Shown here one piece after another: positions 31,549 through 39,735 of a stretch of DNA of 64,000 nt. The notes below the pieces were generated by a model, which had not been told where the DNA came from, searched no databases, and worked only from the letters and a program-made list of their open reading frames with translations. A program made the translations under genes and the position numbers. The DNA is from CAYPPK01 sp964412615 (lineage in GTDB: Bacteria > Patescibacteriota > Minisyncoccia > Sungbacterales > HO2-52-23): assembly GCA_964412615.1 (NCBI GenBank), contig CAYPPK010000004.1:10271-74270 (forward strand), written 5' to 3'. Position 1 is the first letter of the stretch. Every line of letters starts with the position of its first letter.

Positions 31549-32487
31549 CTAGATGAAATTAGAGCCAACCAGCTCGGCGTACCCCGAGATAAAAGCTGCC
31601 GCGGTAAGGGGTTTTTTCCCGGCCAAAGTCAGTTTAAGAATGCTTAAATTGCCTCGTCCGGTTTTTACCAAAAGTTTTTCTTTATCTTCCGACCAAACAT
31701 ATCCGGGCAAACCAGCGGACGCGTCCGTTTCCACAGCTGTACCTGCTTCAATCTTAATTCGGTAGATTTTATCTTTGCTGGGAGCCAAAGTCCAAGTACC
31801 CGGCCAAGGATTAAATGCTCTTATCATGCGGTCTATTTCTGCGGCTGGCTTTTTCCAATCAATGCGGCCGTCATCTCTCCTGAGTAGTTTGGAAAAAGTG
31901 GCTTTGGAGTCATCCTGGGCAGTAAGTTTAATTTGTCCCGCTAAATATTTAGGCAAAGTTTCTGCTAAAAGTTCTGCTCCCAATTTGGCAAGCCGGTCAT
32001 GCAGCTCGGGATATGCTGTCTGTCCAATTTTAATTTTCTTTTGGGCAACAATCTGTCCGTGATCCATTAATTCGTCCATTTTCATAATCGTAACTCCAGT
32101 TTCAGTATCGCCGGCTAAAATTGTATATTGGATCGGCGAAGGACCTCGCCAGCGCGGGAGAAGGGAAGGATGCACGTTCAAGACTCCGTACGTTGGTTTT
32201 GCTAAAATAGCAGGAGGAATTATTTTCCCGTAAGCTGCTACTACGTATAAATCAGCTTTGGGCAAATCCGAAATTTTTAAATCCTTTAAAGTTGCAGGTT
32301 GATAAACCGGTATTTTATGTTTCTGAGCCCATTGTTTTACCGGGGGGGCGGTTAAGATTTGTTTTCTTCCCACTAATTCATCTTGATTGGTTACCACCCC
32401 GACTAAATCAAGACCGCCTTGGTATATATTTTCCAAGGAAGGCAGGGCAAATTCCGGAGTTCCCCAAAAAAGAACTGAATTATTCAT
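31549..32487 (-). CDS. fmt: Methionyl-tRNA formyltransferase
   Basis: A 312-residue enzyme that formylates initiator Met-tRNA. Recognisable parts: SVLFWGTPEFALPSLE, the catalytic region VVAAYGKIIPPAIL..PTYGVLNVHPSLLPRWRGPSPIQYTILAGD (Asn-His pair in NVHPS) and GVTIMKMDELMDHGQI. The C-terminal beta-barrel domain contains FNPWPGTWT. It lies downstream of def with an eight-base overlap, the classical def-fmt pairing. Confidence 0.95.
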   Translation of the reverse strand: MNNSVLFWGTPEFALPSLENIYQGGLDLVGVVTNQDELVGRKQILTAPPVKQWAQKHKIPVYQPATLKDLKISDLPKADLYVVAAYGKIIPPAILAKPTYGVLNVHPSLLPRWRGPSPIQYTILAGDTETGVTIMKMDELMDHGQIVAQKKIKIGQTAYPELHDRLAKLGAELLAETLPKYLAGQIKLTAQDDSKATFSKLLRRDDGRIDWKKPAAEIDRMIRAFNPWPGTWTLAPSKDKIYRIKIEAGTAVETDASAGLPGYVWSEDKEKLLVKTGRGNLSILKLTLAGKKPLTAAAFISGYAELVGSNFI

Positions 32488-33046
32488 CGCTGATTATTTT
32501 TTCCAATTTATCAACTATGAGAGTGCCCTTAAGATGGTCTAGCTCGTGCTGCATTACTCTGGCAAAGAAATGAGAGGCGCCGCGAATGAATTTTTTGCCT
32601 GCTTCATCATAAGCCTCTAAAGTTATTTTTCCCGGACGTTTGACGGTGCCGTATTTATTGGGCACGGAAAGACAGCCTTCTGCTTCTTCTTCTTTTTTCT
32701 GGGAAATATTTTTGATTTTAGGATTGATAAAAACATAATATTTCCATTCCTTTTTTTCATAGGGCTTGCCTTCCGGATCATTCCGCCAGTCAGAGCGTTT
32801 TCTTTTAGTTCTGGTTTCGGCTCGGTCTATTTCTTCCGCTTCTTCGGAGACAATGAAAAGCTGCAATGATTCGCCCACTTGGGGCGCGGCCAGACCCACA
32901 CCGGTGGGGGTATTTTTAAGCGTTTCCTTCATAGCTAAAATAAGGCCCTGGATTCGAGGGCTTTTAATCGTTTCCGGTTCAATTATTTGCGCCTCTTTTC
33001 GTAAGACCTTATGCGGTTCTTTTACGATGGGAAGAATTTTTGGCAT
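32480..33046 (-). CDS. def: Peptide deformylase
   Basis: Removes the formyl group from nascent proteins. All three motifs are present: GVGLAAPQVG, EGCLSVP (Cys ligand) and QHELDHLKG (HExxH metal site). A charged insertion, about 25 residues with TKRKRSDWRNDPEGKPYEKK, sits between motif 1 and motif 2 and is not in standard enzymes. I start at the ATG at 33046 (MPKILPIVKEP), which matches the family N-terminus; an upstream ATG at 33079 would lie deep in the neighbouring gene. Confidence 0.95.
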   Translation of the reverse strand: MPKILPIVKEPHKVLRKEAQIIEPETIKSPRIQGLILAMKETLKNTPTGVGLAAPQVGESLQLFIVSEEAEEIDRAETRTKRKRSDWRNDPEGKPYEKKEWKYYVFINPKIKNISQKKEEEAEGCLSVPNKYGTVKRPGKITLEAYDEAGKKFIRGASHFFARVMQHELDHLKGTLIVDKLEKIISDE

Positions 33047-33323
33047 TTTTCTTTTTTGAGCCAGCCCTTCTTTTTTCAAGCTTTGCCCCAGGCTTTTTGG
33101 TTAAATTTTTTAAAGCGGCAAAAAAATATTTGCCACGGGCTTCAACGGGCAAGTCTTCTTTTTGTAAAATATATTTGGCTAGCGCCCGCAAATCTGCTTC
33201 GTGATAAAGTTTGGCAATGCCAAGGTAGGCAGCAAACCTCTTTTCTTCCTGCAGAGAACGGGACAAATCGTCTGCCAAAAGATGTTCCCGGGTATGCAAA
33301 TGTTTGTCGGGTTCCAGCCTCAT
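33009..33323 (-). CDS. Hypothetical helical protein upstream of def
   Basis: A 104-residue protein: an N-terminal helical region (REHLLADDLSRSLQEEKRFAAYLGIAKLYHEADLRALAKYIL) followed by a Lys/Arg-rich tail. Its 3' end overlaps the def start, suggesting coupling. The family is not recognised; small, all-helical genes of this type commonly precede def in Patescibacteria, from memory and unverified. It is divergent from murC. Confidence 0.55.
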   Translation of the reverse strand: MRLEPDKHLHTREHLLADDLSRSLQEEKRFAAYLGIAKLYHEADLRALAKYILQKEDLPVEARGKYFFAALKNLTKKPGAKLEKRRAGSKKKNAKNSSHRKRTA

Positions 33324-33389
33324 ATCCCTTTTATAATAGCAAAAAAGGGCTTTTCATTCAACTTATTTTATGTTATTATTATTTTAACC

Positions 33390-34715
33390 ATGAAGACTAG
33401 ATCGGTACATTTTATCGGCATTGGCGGCATTGGCGTAAGCGCTCTTGCCAAATATTATCTCTCCCAAGGGGTCCGAGTTTCGGGCTCGGATTTGGTTGCC
33501 GGCGAAATAACCAAAGACTTGCAAAAAAAAGGAGCTAAAATTGTTATTGGCGCCCAGCGGGCCGCTAATCTGCCCAAAAATGTTTCGCTGGTTATTTATA
33601 CTTCCGCTACCGCCCCCAATAACCCGGAATTGCTGGCTGCCCAAAAGCGCCTGCCTAAAGCAGGGGATTTAGCCGTCAAGAGCTACCCCGAAGCCGTGGG
33701 AGAACTTACCCGCAATATGCAAACGGTTACCGTTTCCGGTTCGCACGGCAAAAGTACTACGACCGCCCTGGCGGCTTTGGTATTAGAAAACGGCTATTTG
33801 GATCCCACTGTTATTGTCGGCACCAAACTGAAAGAATTCGGCCATTCCAATTTCCGTCCGGGAAAAAGCCCTTATTTGGTGTTGGAGGCGGACGAGTGGA
33901 ACAAATCATTTTTAAATTATTCTCCCACTATTGCTTTGGTGACCAATATTGATGCCGAACACCTGGATACCTACAAGCAGGTAGAAGAAGTTGAAAAAAC
34001 TTTTGCCGAATATCTGGCCCGGGTTCCCGCGTATGGAAAGATAATTGCCAATTACGATGACCCTCGTTTGCGCCGAGTGGCCAGCGCTTTTAAGAAAAGA
34101 GTTATTTGGTATTCGCTGAAAGATAAAGAAGCCGAAATTTTGCGAAAAATTTTGCGGATTCCCGGCGAGCACAACATTTCTAACGCTTTGGCGGCTTTAA
34201 AACTCGGCCGGGCTTTGGCTATCCCCGAACCACTGATCTTGGCAGGCTTGTCGCATTTTACCGGCACCTGGCGCCGGTTTGAATTTCGGGGCAGCTTAAA
34301 TGGAGCGCAAATATTTGATGATTATGGGCACCATCCTGCGGAAATTATGGCAACTATCAAGGCGGCTCGCTCTCGTTTTCCTTTCCGCCGGATTTGGTGC
34401 GTTTTCCAGCCGCACCAATATCAGCGCTTGAATCATCTTTGGGACAACTTTGCTTCCGCTTTTGACTTAGCGGACCGCGTCTGCCTGCTGCCGGTTTACG
34501 ATGTAGCCGGCCGCGAAACCAAGGAAGCCAGGGAAGCCGTAAATTCCGAAAAACTTGCCGAGGTTTTGCTTTCCCGGGGGAAAGATGTTTGTCATCTGGC
34601 TGATTTTACCCAAGCTCGTCTTCACTTAGCGCAATCCGTCAGGCCTGGCGACGTAGTGCTAATGATGGGGGCAGGGGACATTTATAATCTCACCGGCCAA
34701 TTATTTACGGCGTGA
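33390..34715 (+). CDS. murC: UDP-N-acetylmuramate--L-alanine ligase
   Basis: Adds the first amino acid of the peptidoglycan stem peptide. From ATG 33390 it reads SVHFIGIGGIGVSALAKYYLSQG (Rossmann), VSGSHGKSTTTALAALVL (ATP P-loop), LEADEWNKSFLNY and TNIDAEHLDTY. FGRA-like ALKLGRAL and the late FDDYGHHPAEI come next. At 441 residues it has the three-domain Mur ligase layout. It stands apart from the murD/murG/mraY cluster on the other strand. Its ATG has no Shine-Dalgarno. Confidence 0.95.
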   Translation: MKTRSVHFIGIGGIGVSALAKYYLSQGVRVSGSDLVAGEITKDLQKKGAKIVIGAQRAANLPKNVSLVIYTSATAPNNPELLAAQKRLPKAGDLAVKSYPEAVGELTRNMQTVTVSGSHGKSTTTALAALVLENGYLDPTVIVGTKLKEFGHSNFRPGKSPYLVLEADEWNKSFLNYSPTIALVTNIDAEHLDTYKQVEEVEKTFAEYLARVPAYGKIIANYDDPRLRRVASAFKKRVIWYSLKDKEAEILRKILRIPGEHNISNALAALKLGRALAIPEPLILAGLSHFTGTWRRFEFRGSLNGAQIFDDYGHHPAEIMATIKAARSRFPFRRIWCVFQPHQYQRLNHLWDNFASAFDLADRVCLLPVYDVAGRETKEAREAVNSEKLAEVLLSRGKDVCHLADFTQARLHLAQSVRPGDVVLMMGAGDIYNLTGQLFTA

Positions 34716-34742
34716 AAAAATATAGATATCCACAATTATAGC

Positions 34743-34772
34743 TTGACAAAAAATGGGACTTTAAGATAGGAT
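34743..34772 (+). promoter_or_regulatory. Consensus-like promoter of leader 1
   Basis: TTGACA (34743-34748), an 18-base spacer and TAGGAT (34767-34772). It drives the leader and small gene that follow, independent of murC. Confidence 0.65.
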
Positions 34773-34846
34773 TATTTTTGTATGCAAAGAGGCAGTCATA
34801 TAAAATCCTTTATTATTTGGATGATCCTCCTTATGGGCTTTAGGCC

Positions 34847-34942
34847 GGGGGTTTATTTGAGTGCTTCTTTGGTGAGAATTAGATAATCTTGGAAAAAGAA
34901 ACTTTCAAATCAGCCCCTTGGCAAATGCCAAGGGGCTGATTT
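34847..34942 (+). promoter_or_regulatory. Structured leader 1 with alternative hairpins
   Basis: A 16-bp perfect hairpin (34907-34922 with 34927-34942, core AGCCCCTTGGC) competes with pairing of its 5' arm to an upstream segment: ATTTGA 34855-34860 with TCAAAT 34905-34910, and GGGG 34847-34850 with CCCC 34914-34917. Blocks ATTTGAGTGCTNCTT, AAGAAAC.TTC and ATCAGCCCC...GGGGCTGATTTAGT recur in leader 2. There is no U-run after the hairpin, so control of translation or processing is as likely as termination. Confidence 0.55.
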
Positions 34943-34981
34943 AGTACCCTCCCAATAAGGGAAGAAAGGAAGGTGATTGAC

Positions 34982-35209
34982 TTGTTCGTCGTTACTGTCT
35001 TTGCTCAGCGTGGCATGGCAGAAGTAGTCAAAACAGGCCTCGAGGACCTTTCGCGTAGAGGCAGTGTTAAGAACGTACAGTGGTCTGACCTCTACACGGC
35101 TGGCCTGGTGGTCCCTCGGGGGGTTCTCGAGGAAGCGATGAAGGTCGTCGAGCAGATCAAGGACATCGGCGGCGTTCGCCATGCTACCATCCAGGCTGTC
35201 GCCTCCTGA
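34982..35209 (+). CDS. Unrecognised GC-rich small protein behind leader 1
   Basis: About 75 residues, reading (M)FVVTVFAQRGMAEVVKTGLEDL, then VQWSDLYTAGLVVPRGVLEEAMKVVEQI and GGVRHATIQAVAS. A TTG at 34982 fits best, with AGGAAGG 8 bases upstream; a GTG at 34973 overlaps that sequence. GC-ending codons dominate, unlike the flanking mur and protease genes. The fold could be alpha/beta; no family is recognised. A GC-rich hairpin follows. Confidence 0.6.
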   Translation: MFVVTVFAQRGMAEVVKTGLEDLSRRGSVKNVQWSDLYTAGLVVPRGVLEEAMKVVEQIKDIGGVRHATIQAVAS

Positions 35210-35216
35210 AGAACTC

Positions 35217-35247
35217 GGACGCGGATCCCCCCACGGGATTCGCGTCC
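35217..35247 (+). terminator. GC-rich hairpin after small gene
   Basis: GGACGCGGATCCC (35217-35229) pairs with GGGATTCGCGTCC (35235-35247), one G-U pair. The tail is only weakly T-rich, so termination strength is uncertain. Confidence 0.55.
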
Positions 35248-35311
35248 ACCCAAATTTAAAAATATGCAAAACAGAAATTGGTATAACTTTTTCTTCTTTT
35301 TTAACCCACAT

Positions 35312-35383
35312 CTTCAGGGGCTAATTTGAGTGCTGCTTAAATAACAAGAAACATTCGCATCAGCCCCTGAAGTTGGGGCTGAT
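35312..35383 (+). promoter_or_regulatory. Structured leader 2 with mutually exclusive hairpins
   Basis: CTTCAGGGGCT (35312-35322) can pair with AGCCCCTGAAG (35362-35372). ATCAGCCCC (35359-35367) can instead pair with GGGGCTGAT (35375-35383). The two structures share 35362-35367, so they exclude one another. Sequence blocks match leader 1 about 460 bases upstream. This is the layout of an attenuator or riboswitch; no ligand class is recognised. Confidence 0.55.
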
Positions 35384-35419
35384 TTAGTTCTATCCATGTA
35401 CCAAACCCAAGGAGGGCAC

Positions 35420-35644
35420 ATGAGTGAAGGGAATCGGGTGCTGTCGCTCCAGAAGAGAATCCCTCTTGCCAGGGTGGTGGAAGCTATCGCTGCCACCCTG
35501 CGACTCGGCGAGACGGGTCTCTGCCGGGTCCACGCAGTGAATATGGTTCTTCTCGGACCCCACGAGGTCCGAGTGATGATTACCGTGGAAGGTCAGAGCC
35601 ATCGCGCTTTAAAGAAGCAATGGCGTGAGATCTTCCGTGGTTAA
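35420..35644 (+). CDS. Unrecognised GC-rich small protein behind leader 2
   Basis: A 74-residue protein starting MSEGNRVLSLQKRIPLARVVEAI, continuing LGETGLCRVHAVNMVLLGPHEVRVMITVEGQSHRALKKQWREIF. The start is fixed by CCAAGGAGGGCAC directly before ATG 35420. Composition and codon choice match the gene at 34982 more than the flanking genes, yet the two proteins are not obviously homologous. It has its own terminator. Confidence 0.6.
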   Translation: MSEGNRVLSLQKRIPLARVVEAIAATLRLGETGLCRVHAVNMVLLGPHEVRVMITVEGQSHRALKKQWREIFRG

Positions 35645-35651
35645 CCAGGCC

Positions 35652-35690
35652 AAGATGCAGGTCGCCAGCATGGGGCCTGCATCTTTTAAA
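35652..35690 (+). terminator. Terminator after second small gene
   Basis: AAGATGCAGG (35652-35661) pairs with CCTGCATCTT (35676-35685), ending in a short T run. Immediately after, TTTAAATTTACA (35685-35696) and TGTAAATTTAAA (35721-35732) form a 12-bp perfect inverted repeat ahead of the protease gene. Confidence 0.7.
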
Positions 35691-35787
35691 TTTACATCCA
35701 TCCAACGATCGTGGAATGAGTGTAAATTTAAACTTAAGATTACCCATGCTCATTGACTACTCATCTAAAATTTTAGATAATATTTAT

Positions 35788-37014
35788 ATGTCTCCCGTTT
35801 GGCAAAAATATCAGAAATTTTTTATTGTTTTTATTGCCCTAGTCGTAGTCGGGGCCAGTTTTTTTGCTGGGGTTTATTTCGGTTATGAAAACAGACCGGG
35901 GGTTGAAAAAGTACTGGGAATTACGGGAAAAGAAACTCCGCCCCAATTAACTGAAGTTGATTTTAATCTTTTTTGGGAAGTTTGGTCGCAGCTAGAAAAC
36001 AAATACGTAGATAAAGATAAAATTAACCGAAATGAGTTAGTTTTAGGAGCCATCTCCGGCTTGGTGAAATCTTTAAAAGACCCGTATACGGAATTTTTAC
36101 CGCCTGCTTTAAATAAGCAATTTCAAGAAGATATTCGCGGCTCTTTTGGCGGCATTGGCGCGGAAATCGGCATTCGGAAAGGAACGCTTACGATTATCGC
36201 GCCTTTGGAAGATACGCCGGCCGAACGCGCCGGGTTGAAACCGGGCGACAGAATTTTGCGGGTTGATGACAAGGATACCGCAGACCTTAATTTGGATGAA
36301 GCGGTGCGTCTGATTCGCGGCAACCCCGGAACGGAAGTAAAGCTTTTGGTTTTTCGCGATTCTTTTGACCAGCCCAGGGAGTTCAAAGTTATTCGTGATG
36401 TCATAAAAATTAAAATCGTAACGACGGAAAAAAGAGCAGACGGGGTATTTGTAATTAAACTTAATCACTTTACCGAAAATGCCGCTTTTGAGTTCCGCAA
36501 AGCGGTACAGGCTTTCTTTGATTCCGGATCAGACAAGTTGGTTTTAGACTTGCGAAATAATCCGGGCGGTTTTCTTTCGGTAGCGGTGGATATTGCTAGT
36601 TGGTTTTTGCCGCCCGGTGAAATAGTGGCTCGGGAAAAATTTGGAGACGGCAGTGAAGATATTTATCGTTCCAGCGGCTATCGCTTCTTGGAGAAAATCC
36701 CTATGGTAGTGCTTATCAATGAAGGTTCAGCTTCCGCTTCTGAAATTGTGGCTGGCGCCTTGCGAGATGTGCGGGGAGTTAAACTAGTGGGCGCCAAAAC
36801 TTTCGGCAAAGGATCAGTGCAAGAAGTCCAGCCGCTTAAGGGAGGATCATCTTTGAAAATTACCATTGCGAAGTGGCTTACCCCTAATGGCACGGAAATA
36901 AACGGCACTGGTCTGGAGCCGGACGTAAAAGTTGAACTTCCTTCAACCGAAGAACTGGATCCAAAACGAGATCTTATTCTGGAAAAAGGCATTGAAATTT
37001 TGAAAGGTTTATAG
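35788..37014 (+). CDS. C-terminal processing protease (S41) with PDZ domain
   Basis: From ATG 35788, about 408 residues. A membrane anchor (FFIVFIALVVVGASFFAGVYFGY), a helical S41 N-terminal region (FWEVWSQLENKYVD...) and a PDZ domain (GAEIGIRKGTLTIIAPLEDTPAERAGLKPGDRILRVDD) come first. The protease core has DLRNNPGGFLSVAVDIASWFL, NEGSASASEIVAGALRD (catalytic Ser) and FGKGSVQ (catalytic Lys). It cleaves exported proteins at C-termini. In a genome with sortases and surface proteins it may process envelope substrates. Confidence 0.93.
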   Translation: MSPVWQKYQKFFIVFIALVVVGASFFAGVYFGYENRPGVEKVLGITGKETPPQLTEVDFNLFWEVWSQLENKYVDKDKINRNELVLGAISGLVKSLKDPYTEFLPPALNKQFQEDIRGSFGGIGAEIGIRKGTLTIIAPLEDTPAERAGLKPGDRILRVDDKDTADLNLDEAVRLIRGNPGTEVKLLVFRDSFDQPREFKVIRDVIKIKIVTTEKRADGVFVIKLNHFTENAAFEFRKAVQAFFDSGSDKLVLDLRNNPGGFLSVAVDIASWFLPPGEIVAREKFGDGSEDIYRSSGYRFLEKIPMVVLINEGSASASEIVAGALRDVRGVKLVGAKTFGKGSVQEVQPLKGGSSLKITIAKWLTPNGTEINGTGLEPDVKVELPSTEELDPKRDLILEKGIEILKGL

Positions 37015-37023
37015 CTGCTTCTT

Positions 37024-37299
37024 ATGAAGCTAAAATGCGCCAGCATTAGAATTTCGGGAAAGGTGCAGGGTGTTGCCTTTAGATACGGCGTAAAGGAGCA
37101 GGCAGATAAGTTAGGTCTAGTTGGTTTTACCAAAAACGAAACCGACGGTTCGGTGATAATTGTTGTCGAAGGAGAAGAAAAAAAGTTGCAAAAGCTTATT
37201 GAATGGGCTAGGGTGGGAACAAAATGGGCGGAAGTTGACAGCGTAGAAGTTGAATGGAAAGAAGCGCCGGGAGAATTTAAAGATTTTGATATTAAATAA
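37024..37299 (+). CDS. acyP: Acylphosphatase
   Basis: A 91-residue enzyme hydrolysing acyl phosphates. It shows SIRISGKVQGVAFRYGVKEQADKLGLVGFTKNETDGSVIIVVEGEEKKL; the phosphate-binding Arg (VAFRYG) and catalytic Asn (GFTKN) are present. Typical single-domain length. It is 9 bases after the S41 protease and one base before rplI. Confidence 0.95.
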   Translation: MKLKCASIRISGKVQGVAFRYGVKEQADKLGLVGFTKNETDGSVIIVVEGEEKKLQKLIEWARVGTKWAEVDSVEVEWKEAPGEFKDFDIK

Positions 37300-37300
37300 A

Positions 37301-37744
37301 ATGCGCGTCGTACTCTTGCGTGATGTTCCCAAACTGGGAAAGAAAAATGAGGTAAAAGAAGTGAGCGACGGCTACGCTCGTAATTTTTTGTTTGCTCAAA
37401 ACTTGGCCAAACCTGCCACCGCCGAGGCGTTGAAGTCTTTGGCTAAACAGCAGCAGCAAGAGGAAAAAGAAAAAACAGAAGAATTGCAAAAATATGAGGA
37501 TGCTGTGGATAAATTAAAATCGCTTACGCTTAATTTTAAAGTTAAAATAGGGCAGAAGGGCAGGGCTTTTGGCTCGGTAACGGCAGCCGAGATTCAGGAA
37601 GCGCTGGCAAAGCAAGATATTCGGGTGGAACGCGACTGGCTAGCATTAGAAGATCACATCAAAACTACGGGCGAACATCAGGTGGAGATTAGATTTCCCC
37701 ATGGCATCACGGGGAAGATGAAAGTTGTAATTGAAGCGGAATAA
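37301..37744 (+). CDS. rplI: 50S ribosomal protein bL9
   Basis: A 147-residue protein: MRVVLLRDVPKLGKKNEVKEVSDGYARNFLF at the N-terminus (rRNA-binding domain), a Gln/Glu/Lys-rich connecting helix, and a C-terminal domain ending EVEIRFPHGITGKMKVVIEAE-like. ATG 37301 gives the canonical N-terminus. bL9 is absent from several Candidate Phyla Radiation lineages but kept in most Parcubacteria, so its presence helps place the genome (family knowledge). Confidence 0.95.
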   Translation: MRVVLLRDVPKLGKKNEVKEVSDGYARNFLFAQNLAKPATAEALKSLAKQQQQEEKEKTEELQKYEDAVDKLKSLTLNFKVKIGQKGRAFGSVTAAEIQEALAKQDIRVERDWLALEDHIKTTGEHQVEIRFPHGITGKMKVVIEAE

Positions 37745-37747
37745 ATC

Positions 37748-39379
37748 ATGACAAAATTTATTTTTGTTTGCGGAGGGGTAATGTCCGGCATCGGCAAGGG
37801 CGTTACTACGGCATCTATTGCCCGCATCCTGAAAGGATACGGCTTTAAAGTAACGGCGGTAAAAATTGATCCGTATGTAAATGTTGACGCAGGAACCATG
37901 AACCCCATTGAGCATGGGGAAGTTTTTGTAACGGATGACGGCGTGGAGTGCGATCAGGATGTGGGAAATTACGAAAGATTTCTGGATGAAAATATTCCCG
38001 GGGATAATTATATGACCACTGGGCTTGTTTATCAGACCGTGATTGAACGAGAGCGTAATTTGGGATACGACGGCAAGTGCGTAGAAGTGGTGCCGCATAT
38101 ACCCGAGGAAGTTATAAGACGTTTGGAGAGAGCAGGCCACAAGGCCAAAGCGGATTTTGTAGTAGTAGAAGTCGGCGGAACCGTGGGGGAATATCAAAAC
38201 ATTTTATTTTTGGAAGCGGCCCGCATGATGCATTTGAAAAACCCGGACGCAGTTCTTTACGTTCTGGTTTCTTATCTGCCAGTGCCGGCGATGATTGGCG
38301 AAATGAAAACCAAGCCGACCCAATACGCCGTGCGGACCATGAATGGCGCAGGCATACAGCCAGATATCATTGTGGCGCGCTCGGTGGTTCCTTTGGACGA
38401 GCCGCGCAAACGCAAATTGGCAATTTTTTGCAATGTCTCCGAAGAAGATGTAATTTCTGCTCCCGATATCCGTTTTATTTACGAAATTCCTATCAATTTT
38501 GAAAAAGATAATTTAGGCACGAGGATTTTGGGTAAATTTAAAACAAAACCAAGACGCAGGGATATGCGCGAATGGCGGACGCTGGTGGAGAAAGTAAAGC
38601 GACTTCGCCAGCCTGTTAAAATCGGGATCGTAGGAAAGTATTTCGGCACCGGCTCGTTTACGCTTTCCGATTCTTATATTTCCGTGATTGAGGCAATTAA
38701 GCATGCCAGCTGGGATTTGGGCCGCGCTCCGGAAATTTCTTGGCTTAACGCGGAAAAATACGAGACGGAAAAAGGAGCGCTGAATGAATTAAAAGAGTAT
38801 CATGGCATAATCGTACCGGGCGGATTTGGCGCCAGAGGCGTGGAAGGCAAAATTAAAGCCATAGAATTTTGCCGCAAAAATAAAATTCCTTATTTGGGCC
38901 TGTGTTACGGAATGCAGTTGGCGGTGGTTGAGTTTGCCCGCCATGTTTGCGGGTTAAAAGGGGCGCACACCACTGAAATTAATCCCAAAACCAAGTATCC
39001 GGTTATCAATACAATGTCCGAACAAATTGTAAATATCCGAGAAAAGAAAATGGGCGGGTCTATGCGCTTAGGAGCTTATAGTTGCCAGTTGAAACCCGTC
39101 ACCAAGGCCCACCAGGCTTACGGAACTAGATTAATAACCGAGCGCCATCGGCATCGCTATGAAGTGAATAACGACTACCGAGATATTTTGGAAAAAAAGG
39201 GTTTGCTGTTTTCCGGCCTAAACCCGGAAAGAAATTTAGTTGAGATTGCCGAACTCAAAAACCACCCCTTTTTTCTCGGAACCCAATTTCATCCGGAATT
39301 TAAATCGCGTCCTTTAGAACCGCATCCGCTTTTCCGGGAATTTATTAAAGCAGCTAGTAAACGTAAAAAACGGGGCTAA
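37748..39379 (+). CDS. pyrG: CTP synthase
   Basis: A 543-residue enzyme making CTP from UTP and glutamine. The amidoligase domain starts KFIFVCGGVMSGIGKGVTTASIARIL and contains KIDPYVNVDAGTMNPIEHGEVFVTDDG. The class I glutaminase domain (about 290-540) has GIIVPGGFGARGVEGK, YLGLCYGMQLAV (nucleophile Cys) and GTQFHPEFKSRP (His-Glu). It is complete. The last codons are part of the terminator stem that it shares with rpmA. Confidence 0.97.
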   Translation: MTKFIFVCGGVMSGIGKGVTTASIARILKGYGFKVTAVKIDPYVNVDAGTMNPIEHGEVFVTDDGVECDQDVGNYERFLDENIPGDNYMTTGLVYQTVIERERNLGYDGKCVEVVPHIPEEVIRRLERAGHKAKADFVVVEVGGTVGEYQNILFLEAARMMHLKNPDAVLYVLVSYLPVPAMIGEMKTKPTQYAVRTMNGAGIQPDIIVARSVVPLDEPRKRKLAIFCNVSEEDVISAPDIRFIYEIPINFEKDNLGTRILGKFKTKPRRRDMREWRTLVEKVKRLRQPVKIGIVGKYFGTGSFTLSDSYISVIEAIKHASWDLGRAPEISWLNAEKYETEKGALNELKEYHGIIVPGGFGARGVEGKIKAIEFCRKNKIPYLGLCYGMQLAVVEFARHVCGLKGAHTTEINPKTKYPVINTMSEQIVNIREKKMGGSMRLGAYSCQLKPVTKAHQAYGTRLITERHRHRYEVNNDYRDILEKKGLLFSGLNPERNLVEIAELKNHPFFLGTQFHPEFKSRPLEPHPLFREFIKAASKRKKRG

Positions 39380-39397
39380 CCCGTTTTTTACGTTTAC
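39357..39397. terminator. Bidirectional terminator between pyrG and rpmA
   Basis: An 18-bp perfect stem (39357-39374 with 39380-39397) with A6/T6 tracts in the arms overlaps the pyrG stop codon. The converging rpmA gene ends 13 bases beyond. Confidence 0.85.
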
Positions 39398-39409
39398 TAC
39401 GAATGTCTT

Positions 39410-39682
39410 CTAAATTACGGAAACGTTGGTGATAAGACGACGGGAGCCGTCAAAGCGAATTTTGCGTTTAAGAGCAAATTTGACAGTGCCATTTTTTTGC
39501 GCGAATAATGTATCATCGCCTCCTTGCTTAACTCCGGTTCCGGGATAAAATTTACTTCCTCTTTGCCGAATGATAATGTCGCCAATTTTTACTTTTTCGC
39601 CATCATGCCTTTTAACTCCCAAATATTTAGGGCGGGAGTCGCGTCCGTATTTAGATGCTCCTGAACTCTTGGTATGTGCCAT
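39410..39682 (-). CDS. rpmA: 50S ribosomal protein bL27
   Basis: A 90-residue protein beginning MAHTKSSGASKYGRDSRPKYLGVKRHDGEKVKIGDIIIRQRGSKFYPGTGVKQGGDDTLFAQKNGTVKF. These are the standard L27 motifs. The N-terminus starts directly with the mature-type AHTK sequence, with no Firmicutes-like cleavable extension. The usual partner rplU is not adjacent. Confidence 0.96.
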   Translation of the reverse strand: MAHTKSSGASKYGRDSRPKYLGVKRHDGEKVKIGDIIIRQRGSKFYPGTGVKQGGDDTLFAQKNGTVKFALKRKIRFDGSRRLITNVSVI

Positions 39683-39735
39683 TTAAGTGCGATTAATTTG
39701 AAATTAGTTGAAGTTTATAGAAAACTGTCGTTTAT

